Below are positions 32,796 through 41,819 of a DNA stretch of 64,000 nucleotides, piece by piece. The notes beneath the pieces were generated by a model. That model did no database searches. It was given only the letters and a program-made list of their open reading frames with translations, and had not been told where the DNA came from. Each line of letters opens with the position of its first letter. Positions within the stretch are counted from its first letter, which is position 1. This stretch comes from JASSUD01 sp031963225. GTDB taxonomy: Bacteria; Pseudomonadota; Gammaproteobacteria; Burkholderiales; Burkholderiaceae. The stretch covers positions 1 through 64,000 of the forward strand of contig JASSUD010000004.1 in NCBI GenBank assembly GCA_031963225.1, given 5' to 3'. Made by a program: the position numbers and the translations under genes.

Positions 32796-35714
32796 ATGAG
32801 TGTGAAAGAAAGGATGAGTGCGTTGCAATCAAGTGCCTATTTATTTGGCGGGAATGCAGCGTATCTCGAAGAGCTGTATGAGGCGTATCTGGATAATCCC
32901 GCTTCGGTTTCCGAGAACTGGCGAGATTATTTTGAAACTTTGAGTAATTTGCAGGCGGTAGATGGATCACGTTCTAGCGATATTGCCCATAGCGCTATTA
33001 TTGAATCCTTCGCGCAGCGCGCGAAATCGAGTGCAGCGCATCGCGCTTCAGTACAACCGGTTAATGCTGCAGCTGCAGATGCACAAGCACTCGCTGCGTC
33101 TGGCAAACAAGTCTATGTACAAGCTTTAGTTGATGCCTATCGCTTTCTAGGCGCCCGTTGGGCCAATCTGGATCCGCTCAAACGTCGCGAGCGTCCTCTT
33201 CTACCTGAGTTAGAACCTTCTTTTTATGGCTTGACCGAAGCCGATATGGATCAAACTTTCCATGCCGGCGATTTGTATTTTGGTTTTGAAACCGCCACGT
33301 TACGTGAAATTGTGCAAGCATTGCGTGATACCTACTGCGGCTCGATCGGCGCAGAATTTATGTATATCAGCGATCCTGAGCAAAAACGCTGGTGGAAAGA
33401 GCGCCTTGAATCGGTACGTGCCACACCCGCCTTCTCCATAGAAAAGAAAAAACACATCCTCGAGCGCCTCGTAGCAGCGGAAGGGCTGGAGCAATATCTG
33501 CACACCCGCTATGTGGGCCAAAAACGTTTCTCCCTCGAAGGAGGAGAGAGCTTTATTGCTGCAATGGACGAACTAGTCCATCGCGCAGGCTCCCAAGGGG
33601 TGCAAGAAATTGTTATTGGAATGGCACACCGAGGCCGTCTCAATCTATTGGTCAATACGTTGGGCAAAATGCCTGCCGATTTGTTTGCAGAATTTGAAGG
33701 CAAGCATACCGAAGAATTATCCGCCGGGGATGTGAAATATCACAAAGGATTCTCCAGCGATATTTCCACGGAAAAGGGTCCTGTACACTTATCGCTAGCC
33801 TTTAACCCCTCCCATTTGGAAATCGTGAACCCCGTGGTCGAAGGCTCTGCCAAAGCCCGGATGGATAGACGAAAGGATGCGTCAGGAGAGACCGTCTTAC
33901 CCGTGCAAGTGCACGGCGATGCTGCATTTGCAGGGCAGGGCGTGGTGATGGAAACCCTGAATTTGGCGCAGACACGCGGCTATGGCACACACGGCACTGT
34001 CCACTTGATCATCAACAATCAGATCGGCTTTACGACCTCTGATCCTCGCGATGCACGCTCGACTACCTACTGCTCTGACGTAGTAAAAATGATCGAAGCG
34101 CCCGTGCTCCATGTAAATGGGGATGATCCAGAGAGCGTAGTCTTGGCGATGCAGCTTGCCGTAGATTTCCGGATGCAATTTCATAAAGACGTTGTCATCG
34201 ATATCGTGTGTTTCCGCAAATTGGGCCACAACGAACAAGACACCCCTGCGGTAACTCAGCCTTTGATGTACCAGAAAATTGGAAAACACGCTGGTACTCG
34301 TAAACTCTATGCAAAACGTCTGTTAGAGCAAGGTGCTATTACAGAAGGGGAAGATCAGGCATATGGAGAGCGTTACCGCGCCGCATTAGATGCAGGCCAC
34401 CATACGGTTGATCCTGTTTTATCTAATTATAAAAACCAGTACGGCATCAACTGGGCTCCTTTCCTTAATCAACCTTGGACAGATGCAGCCGATACAGCCG
34501 TTCCTCTGCAAGAACTCAAACGCTTAGCCGAGCGCATCACCGATATTCCAGAGAGTTTCAAAGTGCATCCTCTGGTAGAGCGAGTCCTCAAAGACCGACG
34601 TGTGATGGGGCAAGGTAATCAAGCGCTAGACTGGGGAATGGCCGAGCATCTCGCCTTTGCTTCTTTGGTTGCATCGGGTTGTGCTATCCGTTTAACTGGG
34701 CAAGATAGTGGCCGCGGCACTTTCTCACACCGCCATGCGGTGCTGCATGATCAGAACCGCGAACGCTGGAATGATGGTAGCTACATCCCATTACAAAATA
34801 TTGCAGAGACTCAAGCTCCGTTTACGGTGATTGATTCGGTGCTCTCTGAAGAAGCCGTGCTAGGTTTTGAATACGGCTACTCCACTACAGAGCCCAACAC
34901 CTTTGTACTGTGGGAAGCTCAATTTGGTGACTTTGCCAATGGCGCACAGGTCGTAATCGATCAGTTTATTTCGTCCGGAGAAGCAAAGTGGGGCCGCGTA
35001 TGTGGCCTGACAATGCTCTTGCCGCATGGCTATGAAGGCCAAGGCCCAGAGCACTCTTCTGCGCGTATGGAGCGTTATTTGCAACTGTGTGCAGATAACA
35101 ATATGCAAGTGGTTCAGCCTACCACCCCTGCGCAAATTTTCCATGTGCTGCGCCGTCAAATGATTCGCACGGTGCGTAAGCCTTTAATCGTGATGACACC
35201 TAAATCCTTGTTGCGTCATAAAGGAGCGGTGAGTGATCTCTCTGAACTGGCAACAGGCGGCTTCCAAACGGTGATAGGGGAATCTGACAAAACATTTGAA
35301 ATTGCGGATCCTAAAAAAGTTAAGCGTGTAATCGCCTGCTCCGGTCGTGTTTATTATGATTTGATTGCACATCGTAAACAGATAGAACGTCAAGATGTAG
35401 CTATTCTGCGTGTAGAGCAACTCTATCCCTTCCCCCAACAAGCATTTGAAACCGAGCTCAAAAAGTATGCAAATACTTCCGAGTTGGTATGGGTACAGGA
35501 TGAGCCACAAAACCAAGGTCCTTGGACTTCGGTAGAACACAACTTGATCGATGCGTTAAAAGCCGTCCACAAAAATGGCTATAAGCTAGCGTATAGCGGT
35601 CGTGCCGTGTGTGCCTCTCCTTCAGTGGGGTATTTTGCTAAACACGTCGAGCAGCAAAAAGAATTACTCGACAGCGCATTTGGCAGCATTACCAACCCCG
35701 TTGCTGAAAAATAG
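32796..35714 (+). CDS. sucA: 2-oxoglutarate dehydrogenase E1 component
   Basis: The thiamine diphosphate-dependent decarboxylase of the TCA-cycle 2-oxoglutarate dehydrogenase complex. The N-terminus LFGGNAAYLEELYEAYLDNP is the E2-binding segment. The catalytic part has IGMAHRGRLNLLVNTLGK, VQVHGDAAFAGQGVV, IINNQIGFTTSDPRDARST and VLHVNGDDPE for ThDP/Mg binding. The C-terminal domain includes LLPHGYEGQGPEHSSARMER. Its 972 residues fit the family. It starts at ATG 32796 with a poor ribosome binding site. sucB follows after 138 bp. Confidence 0.97.
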   Translation: MSVKERMSALQSSAYLFGGNAAYLEELYEAYLDNPASVSENWRDYFETLSNLQAVDGSRSSDIAHSAIIESFAQRAKSSAAHRASVQPVNAAAADAQALAASGKQVYVQALVDAYRFLGARWANLDPLKRRERPLLPELEPSFYGLTEADMDQTFHAGDLYFGFETATLREIVQALRDTYCGSIGAEFMYISDPEQKRWWKERLESVRATPAFSIEKKKHILERLVAAEGLEQYLHTRYVGQKRFSLEGGESFIAAMDELVHRAGSQGVQEIVIGMAHRGRLNLLVNTLGKMPADLFAEFEGKHTEELSAGDVKYHKGFSSDISTEKGPVHLSLAFNPSHLEIVNPVVEGSAKARMDRRKDASGETVLPVQVHGDAAFAGQGVVMETLNLAQTRGYGTHGTVHLIINNQIGFTTSDPRDARSTTYCSDVVKMIEAPVLHVNGDDPESVVLAMQLAVDFRMQFHKDVVIDIVCFRKLGHNEQDTPAVTQPLMYQKIGKHAGTRKLYAKRLLEQGAITEGEDQAYGERYRAALDAGHHTVDPVLSNYKNQYGINWAPFLNQPWTDAADTAVPLQELKRLAERITDIPESFKVHPLVERVLKDRRVMGQGNQALDWGMAEHLAFASLVASGCAIRLTGQDSGRGTFSHRHAVLHDQNRERWNDGSYIPLQNIAETQAPFTVIDSVLSEEAVLGFEYGYSTTEPNTFVLWEAQFGDFANGAQVVIDQFISSGEAKWGRVCGLTMLLPHGYEGQGPEHSSARMERYLQLCADNNMQVVQPTTPAQIFHVLRRQMIRTVRKPLIVMTPKSLLRHKGAVSDLSELATGGFQTVIGESDKTFEIADPKKVKRVIACSGRVYYDLIAHRKQIERQDVAILRVEQLYPFPQQAFETELKKYANTSELVWVQDEPQNQGPWTSVEHNLIDALKAVHKNGYKLAYSGRAVCASPSVGYFAKHVEQQKELLDSAFGSITNPVAEK

Positions 35715-35852
35715 GATCAGCGTGCGCATGTAAAATGCGTACCTAAGATACAAGCTCAACCTACTTACGCTCAAGAAAATTTAGAATCTGCTCATAATCT
35801 GTCTACTTAAAAACGGATACCTGAGCAGATCCCCAAAAATTCAGGAAAAAAA

Positions 35853-37106
35853 ATGTCGATTATCGAAGTCAAAGTCCCTCAACTCTCCGAGTCCGTTGCC
35901 GAAGCAACATTATTAAAATGGCTCAAACACCCCGGTGAAGCAGTTGAGCGCGATGAAACCATCATCGAAATTGAAACAGACAAAGTCGTGCTTGAAGTTC
36001 CTGCTCCTGCCGCTGGCGTGATTGCCCAGGTTTTAAGAAATGATGGCGATACCGTGGTAACTGAAGAAGTCATCGCCACTATCGACACAGAAGCAAAAGA
36101 GAGTTTGAGCCCCACCCAGGTTCAACCTGTTGCAGCCACGGATGATAAAGCTGCCTCAGCTTCCTCCTCCAAGTCTGCCAGTGCAATGCCTTCTGCTGCC
36201 AAACTCCTCAATGAAAAAGACATTTCCAAAGACAGCCTGCAAGGAAGCGGCCGTGACGGACGCATCACAAAAGCAGATGCGTTAGCCATCGTGCAAGGCC
36301 AGGCTCCCAATGCCAGCGCTTCAAGCGCTGTAGCAAAAGCCCCTTCTGCACCAGCAAAATCCGCTAGCCCCCTCCCTACAACCCCCTCCCTTGCCTCTTT
36401 GGGTGGGCGTTTTGAGCAACGCGTGCCAATGTCTCGCCTACGCGCCCGCATTGCAGAGCGCTTGATCGAATCTCAACAAACCAATGCCATCCTAACGACC
36501 TTTAACGAGGTCAATATGCAAGCCGTTATCGACTTGCGGGCAAAATACAAAGATAAATTTGAAAAACAACACGGCGTACGCTTGGGCTTTATGTCCTTCT
36601 TCGTAAAAGCCGCTGTCCACGCGCTAAAAAAATACCCCATCATCAATGCTTCTGTAGATGGTCATGACATTGTGTATCACGACTATTTCGATATCGGTAT
36701 CGCAGTAGGCTCCCCCCGCGGATTAGTTGTACCCATCCTGCGTGATGTAGACCAAATGAACCTCGCAGATATCGAGAAAAAAGTAGCGGAATACGGTCAA
36801 AAAGCCAAAGATGGTAAATTAACGCTAGAAGAACTCACCGGCGGCACCTTTTCCATCTCCAACGGCGGTGTATTTGGCTCCATGCTATCCACCCCCATCA
36901 TCAACCCCCCTCAATCAGCAATTTTGGGTGTACACGCAACCAAAGAACGCGCCGTAGTAGAAAATGGCCAAGTCGTCGTGCGTCCTATGAACTACCTAGC
37001 CATGTCCTACGACCACCGCATCATCGATGGCCGTGAAGCCGTACTAGGTTTGGTAGCGATGAAAGAAGCACTGGAAGACCCTGCTTCTTTGTTGTTTGAT
37101 TTGTAA
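35853..37106 (+). CDS. sucB: Dihydrolipoyl succinyltransferase (E2 of 2-oxoglutarate dehydrogenase)
   Basis: The E2 core of the complex. An N-terminal lipoyl domain carries the lipoylated lysine Lys44 in IETDKVVLEVP, an Ala/Ser-rich linker follows, then a peripheral subunit-binding domain (SAAKLLNEKDI to GRITKADAL) and the catalytic domain with MSYDHRIIDGREAV near the C-terminus. It has 417 residues. In Burkholderia the E3 gene odhL comes next; here a terminator and tatD follow, so E3 must be supplied from elsewhere. Confidence 0.97.
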   Translation: MSIIEVKVPQLSESVAEATLLKWLKHPGEAVERDETIIEIETDKVVLEVPAPAAGVIAQVLRNDGDTVVTEEVIATIDTEAKESLSPTQVQPVAATDDKAASASSSKSASAMPSAAKLLNEKDISKDSLQGSGRDGRITKADALAIVQGQAPNASASSAVAKAPSAPAKSASPLPTTPSLASLGGRFEQRVPMSRLRARIAERLIESQQTNAILTTFNEVNMQAVIDLRAKYKDKFEKQHGVRLGFMSFFVKAAVHALKKYPIINASVDGHDIVYHDYFDIGIAVGSPRGLVVPILRDVDQMNLADIEKKVAEYGQKAKDGKLTLEELTGGTFSISNGGVFGSMLSTPIINPPQSAILGVHATKERAVVENGQVVVRPMNYLAMSYDHRIIDGREAVLGLVAMKEALEDPASLLFDL

Positions 37107-37147
37107 GCTGTAAGTATTTGTAGTTTGCTCTGAAGACTACCCAGCAT

Positions 37148-37181
37148 AAAAAAACCTCTTGATTTTTCAAGAGGTTTTTTT
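37148..37181 (+). terminator. Terminator after sucB, probably bidirectional
   Basis: CCTCTTGA (37155-37162), loop TTTT, TCAAGAGG (37167-37174), preceded by a run of A and followed by seven T: a classical Rho-independent terminator 40 bp after sucB. Confidence 0.88.
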
Positions 37182-37243
37182 ATGGGGGTGTAAGATTAGG
37201 TGACTACCTAGTCAGTCCTGAAAAATTCTGCAAGTCATATCCC

Positions 37244-38107
37244 ATGATGATCGATACGCACTGCCATTTAGATGCTCCCGCTTTTGATGTAGATCGAGAG
37301 GAGCTTGTGCATCAAGCTCGGGCACTTGGCGTAGGGCGTATGGTCATTCCTGCGGTATCGCCTAACCGTTTTGAAATAGTGCGGGCTATGGCACATAGTT
37401 TGCCTGGGATGGGGTATGCGTTGGGGGTGCATCCGTGGTTTGTGCAGCCTGGGCAGTTAGTGCGTGTGGATCCTGCGTGCTGTGCAGTACTGCTGCAAGA
37501 GCATGAGAAAAAAAATACCTTGGAGCAGGCCATTTCCACGCTAGCTTCAGCGCTTGAACGTTATCGCGATGATCCTTGCCTAGTTGCTGTGGGTGAAATA
37601 GGGTTGGATGGAGGGGTGGCAGGGCTAGATGAGGCCGCACAGCATTATTTGTATGCCGCACAACTTAAGCTGGCTCGTGACTTTGATTTGCCTGTACTGT
37701 GTCATGTGCATAAAGCACAAGATCAGGTATTAAAAGGGCTGCGCCGTTTTGGAGTGAAACAAGGTATAGCCCATGCATTTAACGGTAGCGTACAACAGGC
37801 TCAAGCTTTTTTGGCGCAAGGTTTAAAGCTTGGCTTGGGTGGGCAGTTAACGTATAGCCGCGCGCAGCGCGTGCGCCGTTTGGCTGTGGAGTTGCCTCTC
37901 GAAGCCATCGTGCTGGAAACGGATGCACCAGATCAACCTCCTGCCTGGTGCTCTGAGTCCAGACCTCCTCGCAATACCCCTGTCGAGATAGTCCGTATAG
38001 CCCAAACCCTGGCAGATCTGCGCGCCATCGATATAGAAGAATTGGCAGTCTGCACAACGGCTAATGCCTATAGCGCTTTACCTCGCCTACAGTTCGCACT
38101 CCCATAA
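37244..38107 (+). CDS. tatD: TatD family metal-dependent hydrolase
   Basis: A TIM-barrel metallohydrolase of the TatD DNase family. The metal-binding THCHLD motif (His6, His8) is at the N-terminus; ALGVHPWF, VAVGEIGLDGG, LCHVHKAQDQ, IAHAFNGS and VLETDAPDQPP are the other conserved blocks. Its 287 residues are slightly longer than usual (about 260). The gene is complete, but its last 40 codons are duplicated 640 bp downstream (38622-38757), with a toxin-antitoxin remnant between the copies. tatD followed by comEC is the order in Burkholderia. Confidence 0.94.
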   Translation: MMIDTHCHLDAPAFDVDREELVHQARALGVGRMVIPAVSPNRFEIVRAMAHSLPGMGYALGVHPWFVQPGQLVRVDPACCAVLLQEHEKKNTLEQAISTLASALERYRDDPCLVAVGEIGLDGGVAGLDEAAQHYLYAAQLKLARDFDLPVLCHVHKAQDQVLKGLRRFGVKQGIAHAFNGSVQQAQAFLAQGLKLGLGGQLTYSRAQRVRRLAVELPLEAIVLETDAPDQPPAWCSESRPPRNTPVEIVRIAQTLADLRAIDIEELAVCTTANAYSALPRLQFALP

Positions 38108-38116
38108 TTGGGTATA
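37982..38116 (+). repeat. Direct repeat copy 1: 3' end of tatD
   Basis: This is the coding 3' end of tatD plus about 10 bp. It matches 38622-38757 with high identity: a run from ATCGATATAGAAGAATTGGC through the tatD stop is nearly exact. The left edge of the match is around GAGATAG, the right edge just after CCCATAAT..GGTAT. Confidence 0.9.
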
Positions 38117-38128
38117 TAGCTGTCAAAC

Positions 38129-38172
38129 GGCAATTTTGGACGTATACGTAACCAAAAAGCGTGCAGTATTAG
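38129..38172 (+). pseudogene. Fragment resembling the E2 acyltransferase gene
   Basis: GCAATTTTGGACGTATACGT followed by AACCAAAAAGCGTGCAGTATTAG aligns with sucB positions from about 36929 with roughly 34 of 43 bases identical and in the same codon phase (AIL.V..TK.RAV). It is too short to be a gene and is best explained as a remnant of a second E2-like gene or of a partial sucB duplication. The match is short, so some doubt remains. Confidence 0.45.
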
Positions 38173-38207
38173 CCTTCTTTAGAAACCCTATGGCGGTGAC
38201 ATTCCTG

Positions 38208-38250
38208 GTAGGTTGGTGGTGACGAAGGAACTCCAACATGCACGCCATGG
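38208..38250. repeat. Single family A unit
   Basis: GTAGGTTGGTGGTGACGAAGG then AACTCCAACATGCACGCCA: one direct unit with no inverted partner, between the tatD copy and the antitoxin gene. Confidence 0.85.
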
Positions 38251-38292
38251 GCTCCTTGATAACCAGCTTACGATTATTTAAAGGCAAAAAGC

Positions 38293-38589
38293 ATGTCTGA
38301 AGCTAATATTATTGTTCGAGTAGAGGATGAGTTGAAGAAGGCTTTTTCTAAGGCAGCGAAAATGGCTGATAGGACCGTCTCGCAATTATTACGTGATTTC
38401 ATGCGAGATTTTGTAAAGACACAGCTTGAAAAAGCAGAATACGACGCTTGGGTTCGCAGTAAAGTAGCAGAAGGGATGGCAGATGTCCGTTGTGGTCGAG
38501 TCAAATCCAGTGAAGAAGTCGAGGCTTATTTTGCTGCTAAACGGGCAGCTACTTTACAAAAAATGAGCGAGAGTTCCAGTGAAGCTTGA
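38293..38589 (+). CDS. Orphan antitoxin, RHH/RelB-DinJ type
   Basis: A 98-residue protein that looks like an antitoxin of a type II system. The N-terminus IIVRVEDELKKAFSKAAKMADRTVSQLLRDFMRDF has a beta strand followed by two helices, the ribbon-helix-helix pattern used for DNA binding. The second half is charged and helical, as in toxin-binding parts of antitoxins. The frame is intact. Overlapping its end is a toxin reading frame that stops after 15 codons (38579-38626), so the partner is lost. It may act on a related toxin elsewhere or be in decay. Confidence 0.72.
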   Translation: MSEANIIVRVEDELKKAFSKAAKMADRTVSQLLRDFMRDFVKTQLEKAEYDAWVRSKVAEGMADVRCGRVKSSEEVEAYFAAKRAATLQKMSESSSEA

Positions 38590-38626
38590 ATGGGCCTTGG
38601 CAGCGCTTGCTGACCGGGAAAGTTGA
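38579..38626 (+). pseudogene. Truncated RelE/ParE-type toxin, N-terminal 15 codons
   Basis: A GTG start at 38579 overlaps the antitoxin stop by 11 bp, the usual antitoxin-toxin coupling. It encodes VKLEWALAALADRES and then TGA. The pattern W..AL.DR is the conserved N-terminus of ParE/RelE toxins, where a tyrosine- or isoleucine-rich helix should follow. Instead the sequence becomes the duplicated tatD 3' end exactly at this point, and the TGA arises at the junction. The toxin is therefore inactive. Confidence 0.7.
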
Positions 38627-38757
38627 GATAGGGCATATGCCTAAACCCTGGCAAATCTGAGCACCATCGATATAGAAGAATTGGCAGTCTGCACAACGGC
38701 TAATGCCTATAGCGCTTTACCTCGCCTACAGTTAGCGCTCCCATAATCAGGTATGCG
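38622..38757 (+). repeat. Direct repeat copy 2: duplicated 3' end of tatD
   Basis: A second copy of the tatD 3' end, including the translation stop, without the rest of the gene. Differences from copy 1 are scattered single bases, so the duplication is not brand new. Its left edge coincides with the break in the toxin frame; its right edge precedes comEC by about 40 bp. Confidence 0.88.
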
Positions 38758-38798
38758 ACCGTTTTGTCGGTCGCCCATGAGCGTGGGGGAGGGCAGCA

Positions 38799-41552
38799 GT
38801 GAGGGGTGTTTTGTGCGGCTTTGCGCTGGGAGTAGCTGGTTTGCAGCAGTGCGCTGCTCTACCTTCGCATACGACATTAATGCTGTGCTTTTTAGCTGCA
38901 ATGGCAAGTGTTTTGGGAGCGTGGGGGTGGCCTGTGCTTCAAACATCGGTATTCAAAGCTTTTGCACTGCGTTCTAACGCCGCTGCCATAGTGTCTCGAC
39001 TTATATCAGCGCATGCCCGAACTACCGTAGCAATTCTCTGTGCTATGGGTATTGGTTTTGGGTGGGCGGGGTGGCGTGCGCAGGAACGATTGGCTTTTTA
39101 TTTGCCGCCTGAGTTGGAGCAGCGCACGCTTTGGGTAGAGGGGGAGGTCGCTAGCATGCCGACTACTGGGCCCAACTCTATACGTTTTATTTTTGACCTC
39201 ATCCCCCCTGACGCGCGCCTTCCATCCCCCCATTTTTTCTTAACCCCTCTTCCTTCTTTTTTCCCTCGCCGCATTCAATTGAGCTGGTATGCGCAGCCTA
39301 GGCAAGCTCCTCCTATTGTGCATGTTGGGGAGCGTTTGCGGTTGAAGGTCAGGCTCACTCGTATTCATGGAGTATCCAATCCCTATGGCACTGATTTTGA
39401 AGCCCTTCTGCTGGAGCAGAATGTGCGAGCTCGGGGATATGTACTGCATCAGATCGTGTCTGATTTTGATGAACAGGTCAGTACAGTGCGTGATGGGCGT
39501 GGTGCGCAATACACTTCGGCATCATTACAAAAAAAGCTGTCCAATCATATTGCTCAGTGGCGGCAAGCTCTGCATAGGCGACTGAACCAGGTATTGGGCG
39601 ACGCTCCACACAAAGGCGTTATTACAGCCTTAGCCATAGGGCTACAGGCTGATATCAGTGCACAAGATAAACAAATTTTTACGCGTACAGGCACGAATCA
39701 TTTAGTAGCCATTTCAGGCTTACATATCGCTTTAGCTGCAGGTTTTGTAGGTAATTTGATAGCCGGTGTGTGGCGTAAGCTAGCGTATTTTGGCTTTAGA
39801 GGGCCACTGTGGATTGCGACTCCTAAAGTAGCAGCCCTTGTAGGGGCGCTTACCGGTTTAGTCTACGCAGCACTCTCAGGTTTTGGAGTGCCTGCGCAAC
39901 GCGCTGTGATCATGCTGTGTGTATTGAGCGCAGCTACGCTTAGTGGACGAGAAATAGCTGCTTCGCTTAAATTGGCCTGGGCTTTAGCGATAGTGCTTTT
40001 TATCGATCCATGGGCGGTGGTTTCTGCGGGATTTTGGCTGTCATTTGGTGCGGTAGCTATTATTTTGCTATCGATGCGACCTCGTAATGTAGAGACGGCA
40101 CTGAATATGCCTACGGTGTCTGTACACGATAAACATGGGTGTGCAGGGTGGTATAGGCGTTGGCTAGCCTATCGTCGCGCAGTATTTGAGATGATTCACC
40201 TGCAAATCGCTATCACGCTAGGCTTGATCCCGTTCACCGCGTTGTGGTTTAGCCAAGTTTCATGGGTGGGTCCATTTGCTAATCTGATTGCTATTCCTTG
40301 GGTGAGCTTTGCTGTGGTGCCGCCAGTGCTTGCAGGAGTAGTGTTGCCAGCGCCTTTGGATGCTTGGGCATTGTATGTAGCCCAACGCTCTTTTTCCGGT
40401 TTGAGTGTGGTGCTTGAGATGCTGAGTGCCGCGTCGTGGGCACTTAAGCCACTACCTTATCCTGGGAAAATAAGCTTGATAAGCGCTGCGGTGGGCATGC
40501 TCTTGTGGGTAGAACGGCCAGCTAAAGTGTGTTGCCACATAAAAAGCATACTTCCTGGTGGGCGCATAGTTTTGAAAATGGTGTCGCTGGGTTGTTTTAT
40601 TCCGCTGTTTTTTTCTTTTGAAACACGTCTTGCTGCCGGTGCATTTCGCGTTACTGCACTAGATGTAGGGCAAGGTGCTGCTGCGCTTATTGAGACGGCT
40701 CATCATCGATTGTTATTCGATACAGGGCCCAGCTATCACTCCCCATGGATACAAAAAGCTTCTCGTGGCACGCAGAAAAACATACAGGCTGGGCCTGTTG
40801 CGCCATCACAGGTTTTGGAGGCGTCAGATGCAGGTCAGCGCATCATAGTGCCTTATTTACGTGCTCGCGGTATTGATCGGCTAGATGGTTTGGTGATCAG
40901 TCATGCAGATACAGATCACTCTGGCGGTGCGCATTCGGTGCTGTCGGCGTTGCCCATCGAGTGGTTTCGAGCATCATTACCAAAGCGCCATCCATTATGG
41001 AGCGCAGCCAGTCTGAGCCAGACCCGTGCACCTATAAATGCGCAAAGCCATTTGAATTTACCCGTGTCTTCCAGTGCGCTTTGTCAGGCCGGAGAGCGCT
41101 GGGTATGGGAGGGGGTGACATTTACTTTTCTATGGCCAGACAATCCAAAACTACGTGGAACACGTAATGCAGGTAGCTGTGTACTGCGGGTAGAAAACGA
41201 CCAATATGCAGTGCTACTGGCAGCAGATATTGAAACCCCTCAAGAACGCCAGCTAGTGGCTAAGCAGCGCGAGGCTTTGCGCGCAGACATACTCCTTGCC
41301 CCTCACCATGGCAGCCGTACCTCATCGAGCAATGCTTTTTTGTATGCGGTGGCTGCGCGTGAAGTGATTTTTCAGATGGGTTATAAAAACCGTTTTGGAC
41401 ATCCTCACCCAGCGGTGGCTGCACGGTATACGCGCCATGGAGCAGTGCAACATCGCAGTGACTGGCATGGCGCATTGATTTTTAACAGCGAAGTAGGGAA
41501 AGTGGAGCGTTATAGAAGCCAGCGGCCTCGTTATTGGTTTAATCCGTATTAG
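38799..41552 (+). CDS. comEC: DNA internalization / competence protein ComEC/Rec2
   Basis: A large membrane protein that forms the DNA uptake channel in natural transformation. The N-terminal part has several membrane spans; the central competence domain contains TNHLVAISGLHIALAAGF and LVYAALSGFGVPAQRAVIM; the C-terminal metallo-beta-lactamase-like domain has LDVGQGAAALIET, FDTGPS, ISHADTDHSGG and LLAPHHGSRTSSSN. All zinc ligands seem present. At 917 residues it is longer than most (about 800-850) because of insertions in loops. The start is a GTG at 38799; no ATG is in frame nearby. The frame is uninterrupted, so it is kept under selection or only recently relaxed. Confidence 0.94.
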   Translation: MRGVLCGFALGVAGLQQCAALPSHTTLMLCFLAAMASVLGAWGWPVLQTSVFKAFALRSNAAAIVSRLISAHARTTVAILCAMGIGFGWAGWRAQERLAFYLPPELEQRTLWVEGEVASMPTTGPNSIRFIFDLIPPDARLPSPHFFLTPLPSFFPRRIQLSWYAQPRQAPPIVHVGERLRLKVRLTRIHGVSNPYGTDFEALLLEQNVRARGYVLHQIVSDFDEQVSTVRDGRGAQYTSASLQKKLSNHIAQWRQALHRRLNQVLGDAPHKGVITALAIGLQADISAQDKQIFTRTGTNHLVAISGLHIALAAGFVGNLIAGVWRKLAYFGFRGPLWIATPKVAALVGALTGLVYAALSGFGVPAQRAVIMLCVLSAATLSGREIAASLKLAWALAIVLFIDPWAVVSAGFWLSFGAVAIILLSMRPRNVETALNMPTVSVHDKHGCAGWYRRWLAYRRAVFEMIHLQIAITLGLIPFTALWFSQVSWVGPFANLIAIPWVSFAVVPPVLAGVVLPAPLDAWALYVAQRSFSGLSVVLEMLSAASWALKPLPYPGKISLISAAVGMLLWVERPAKVCCHIKSILPGGRIVLKMVSLGCFIPLFFSFETRLAAGAFRVTALDVGQGAAALIETAHHRLLFDTGPSYHSPWIQKASRGTQKNIQAGPVAPSQVLEASDAGQRIIVPYLRARGIDRLDGLVISHADTDHSGGAHSVLSALPIEWFRASLPKRHPLWSAASLSQTRAPINAQSHLNLPVSSSALCQAGERWVWEGVTFTFLWPDNPKLRGTRNAGSCVLRVENDQYAVLLAADIETPQERQLVAKQREALRADILLAPHHGSRTSSSNAFLYAVAAREVIFQMGYKNRFGHPHPAVAARYTRHGAVQHRSDWHGALIFNSEVGKVERYRSQRPRYWFNPY

Positions 41553-41560
41553 TTATTGAT

Positions 41561-41735
41561 GTTACGCAGGTATTCAAGAGGACCGTGGCTTGCATGTTGG
41601 GGTTCCTTCGTCACCACCAACCTACCATCCTTTGCTTTTCTTGTGGTTGGTGGAGTTTGGTGAATTCTTTTTGCGCATGCATCTCGGTAGGTTGGCGGTG
41701 ACGAAGGAACCCCAACATGCAAACCACCGACTTTT
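41561..41735. repeat. Family A composite with linker 1
   Basis: The outer flank GTTACGCAGGTATTCAAGAG, an inverted unit (TGCATGTTGGGGTTCCTTCG), linker 1 in reverse (CCTTTGCTTTTCTTGTGG and GCATGCATCTCGG), and a direct unit (GTAGGTTGGCGGTGACGAAG). It lies between convergent comEC and the tumA gene. Confidence 0.9.
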
Positions 41736-41819
41736 AATCTTTGCGCTCTGCTTATCAACAACTCACCGTTCTATAACGTGCGCAATATCAGTTAGTTAGT
41801 AATGCGCGCGCTATTTCCA

